A stretch of 7,080 nucleotides of DNA from assembly GCA_031290325.1 (NCBI GenBank), contig JAITNU010000078.1:1-7080 (forward strand), in the 5' to 3' direction. This stretch comes from Treponema sp. Lineage in GTDB: Bacteria; Spirochaetota; Spirochaetia; Treponematales; Breznakiellaceae. The number at the start of each line of letters is the position of its first letter. The first letter of the stretch is position 1. The translations under genes were made by a program, and so were the position numbers. Positions 5,571-7,080 of the stretch are shown here, one piece after another. The notes beneath the pieces were generated by a model that searched no databases, had not been told where the DNA came from, and was given only the letters and a program-made list of their open reading frames with translations.

Positions 5571-6857
5571 TTAGTGTAACATCACCTGCCCGCCGGTAAC
5601 GGGGACTGCCTGACCGGTTTCATACTCCTGCTCGATGATGTAGTAGATGGCCCGCATCACATCGGCGCCGATGCAGCCCCGTTTCATGGGGACCTTGGCT
5701 TCATAATAGGCTTTTACATCGGCAACATGCCTGGCTCCAGGTACTTTGCCGGCTCTGAGGTACTGGATGAACAGGCCCTTTTCCGGGTCTGACCAAAGGG
5801 GGCCGTCTAAGAAGTTGCCGGGGCAGACCGCATTCACCTTGATGTTGTACTCCACCAGTTCCAGGGCAAAACTCTCGACCAGGCCTAAACTGCCGAATTT
5901 CCCCCCTGAATAGGCGCTGTTTTTGTTTGATCCCTCAAGGCCCGATTTGGAATTGATCTGGATGATGTCGGTCTTCCAGGCACGGGCGGTCCGGTGCTGC
6001 CGCCGGAACAGCAGGGCTGCGTATTTTGATACCAGGAAGAACCCCGTGTAATTGACATCGGTAACGAACTTAAAATCATCGAGGTTCTGTTCCAGAACGC
6101 TTCCGGCCTTGAGCACACCGGCGTTGCTGATACAAATATCCAAACCCCCGACTGTTTTCACCACCGATTCAAAGAGCTGCTGAACCGATGCGTCGTTGGA
6201 AACATTCACCTGCACGGGAATCGCCGCGGTCCGCTTGCAGGCGGTATTGATGGCCTGGGCCTGTTGTTCCGCCCCTTGCAGGTTGAGATCAGCGATAAAA
6301 ACCAAGGCCCCGGAGGTGGCCAGGCTCCGGACTATTTCTTGTCCGATACCCTGGGCCCCGCCGGTTACCAGGGCTATCTTGTTCTTTACCACATCGGCCC
6401 GTTGAGCCGTGTTTATCCCCGGGATGTACTTATAGTTCATTATCGAGGTATGGGGCACTTTTTCTTCAAAAAGAGCGGCGTTTTTATCGTTCATTCGTTT
6501 TCTGGCAGCATCAAAATCCCGATCTATCCAATACAAGGCAAGGACCGTATCGCGGTTCTTTACCGCCACGCAAGAAGGCTGTTTCCTTATGGCTCCAGTT
6601 TGAACTGCCGCTTCAACCCCGCCAGGGGCTTTTTCGAATTCCCACGCAGTGTAGGCTTCCCGGAATATCTTCGCGGCGATATCCTCATTAATGCTTGTAT
6701 CTTCCCGCAATGCAGGGCCAATATCGACCGTAAACGCCTCCGGTGGTACTGTTTCCGCTTGGAGGAGGCTTGACATAACAACCCAGGGACCTCCTGAGGT
6801 ATTGATCCACAGTCCCCTGATAATACTCGCAATGCCTGGGTACTCAACTGATTCCAT
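5571..6857 (-). CDS. SrlD-like short-chain dehydrogenase/reductase with about 155-residue N-terminal extension
   Basis: Residues about 156-428 are a classical SDR. The NAD-binding glycine motif is TGGAQGIG (165-172). D190 at the end of strand 2 suggests NAD over NADP. NAG lies at 245-247, and the active site is N269, S303 (INSKSG) and Y316-x3-K320 (YSGGK). IIQINSKSG, KVPMKRGC and the terminal TGGQVMLH resemble sorbitol-6-phosphate 2-dehydrogenase SrlD, so oxidation of a polyol or polyol phosphate to the ketose is the best guess. Residues 1-155 match no domain I recognise. They include AWEFEKAPGGV, GAIRKQPSCVAVKNRDTV and EEKVPHTSIMNYKY and look like genuine coding sequence in the same frame. 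The start at 6857 is supported by AAGGAAG eight bases upstream; M28 is an alternative. The gene follows the E1-type protein after 25 nt, which suggests one operon for sugar or polyol breakdown. The total of 428 residues is far longer than a normal SDR (about 250-270). Confidence 0.88.
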   Translation of the reverse strand: MESVEYPGIASIIRGLWINTSGGPWVVMSSLLQAETVPPEAFTVDIGPALREDTSINEDIAAKIFREAYTAWEFEKAPGGVEAAVQTGAIRKQPSCVAVKNRDTVLALYWIDRDFDAARKRMNDKNAALFEEKVPHTSIMNYKYIPGINTAQRADVVKNKIALVTGGAQGIGQEIVRSLATSGALVFIADLNLQGAEQQAQAINTACKRTAAIPVQVNVSNDASVQQLFESVVKTVGGLDICISNAGVLKAGSVLEQNLDDFKFVTDVNYTGFFLVSKYAALLFRRQHRTARAWKTDIIQINSKSGLEGSNKNSAYSGGKFGSLGLVESFALELVEYNIKVNAVCPGNFLDGPLWSDPEKGLFIQYLRAGKVPGARHVADVKAYYEAKVPMKRGCIGADVMRAIYYIIEQEYETGQAVPVTGGQVMLH

Positions 6858-6882
6858 ACTGATTACTTCCTTTTTTTGTTCG

Positions 6883-7080
6883 TTATACTCCCAGCCGGTT
6901 CCTCCGCATCAAATCCAGGGTAGTCTGCACCGTAACGGGGTGATACCCTTTCAGGGGCAGAATCCGTTCATGGATGGCATCAATGATCCAGTCTCCCTGA
7001 GGGAAGTAGAGCTGTTCCATTTCCGCCGCCGGGGTTATCCAGTTTCGGCTTCCGACCACCGTAACCGGGGCATCCAGGTA
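6883..7080 (-). CDS. C-terminal end of a thiamine-diphosphate dehydrogenase E1/transketolase-type protein (partial)
   Basis: The last 65 codons of a gene enter from the right edge and end at TAA 6883-6885. The stretch begins YLDAPVTVVGSRNWITP and continues PAAEMEQLYFPQGDWIIDAI. The elements YLDAP-V-V-x-G, then P-x-A-x-x-ME, then a FP...I..AI helix are typical of the C-terminal (transketolase_C) domain of 2-oxo-acid dehydrogenase E1-beta-like and fused E1 proteins. This domain helps bind the cofactor pocket or lipoyl partner but is not catalytic by itself. The final residues are RRNRLGV. The thiamine-diphosphate motif and substrate-binding parts lie outside the window, so the reaction cannot be named. 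With the SrlD-like dehydrogenase 25 nt downstream it probably forms one catabolic operon. Confidence 0.8.
   Translation of the reverse strand, partial: YLDAPVTVVGSRNWITPAAEMEQLYFPQGDWIIDAIHERILPLKGYHPVTVQTTLDLMRRNRLGV

Noticed and set aside
5161..5574. Plus-strand frame of 137 codons
   Set aside because: It is a shadow of the RlmK-like gene.
6264..6773. Plus-strand frame of 169 codons
   Set aside because: It is long but antisense to the dehydrogenase, whose minus-strand frame continues in register into the SDR core; no ribosome site or domain was seen.
1..7080. CRISPR array, tRNA/rRNA gene, complete insertion sequence or origin
   Set aside because: No spaced direct repeats, cloverleaf sequence, transposase motifs or origin-like repeat clusters were seen by eye.

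Overview
The window looks like part of a spirochaete chromosome, most likely a Treponema of the termite-gut type. This is an inference from the overall resemblance of the proteins, the moderate GC content and the kinds of accessory genes; no database search was possible. Almost every gene lies on the minus strand, so the region reads right to left.

Right part (about 4140-7080, minus strand). The window opens inside the last 65 codons of a thiamine-diphosphate dehydrogenase/transketolase-type E1 protein. It is followed after 25 nt by a long SrlD-like short-chain dehydrogenase with an unassigned N-terminal extension of about 155 residues. Next comes a stand-alone RlmK-type 23S rRNA methyltransferase, then the remains of a TylF-family methyltransferase gene that lacks a convincing start and its C-terminal half. 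The first two genes look like a carbohydrate/polyol catabolic pair. The last two are probably unrelated to that pathway.

Central part (about 1218-4130, minus strand). This is a methionine-type ABC importer operon in the order metQ-metN-metI. A good promoter (perfect -35) and a 22-bp imperfect palindrome over the probable transcription start precede metQ. A small hairpin overlaps the metQ stop codon, so metN and metI may be expressed at a different level from the binding protein. Five bases after metI begins a class I aminotransferase of the YbdL/methionine type, which is now a frameshifted and truncated remnant. The intact ancestor of the operon probably combined methionine uptake with transamination. 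MetQ has a signal peptide but no lipobox cysteine.

Left part (1-1191). A WYL-domain transcriptional regulator runs off the left edge on the minus strand. Divergent from it on the plus strand is a small retropepsin-like aspartic protease gene whose reading frame is broken by -1 near its end. Each has a plausible promoter in the 185-bp space between them. The protease gene converges on the broken aminotransferase, so a rearrangement probably joined these two segments around 1192-1218.

The main message is an ordinary transport/metabolic region with three decayed or recoded genes at its borders. No CRISPR array, RNA gene, complete insertion sequence or clearly new multi-gene system was seen.
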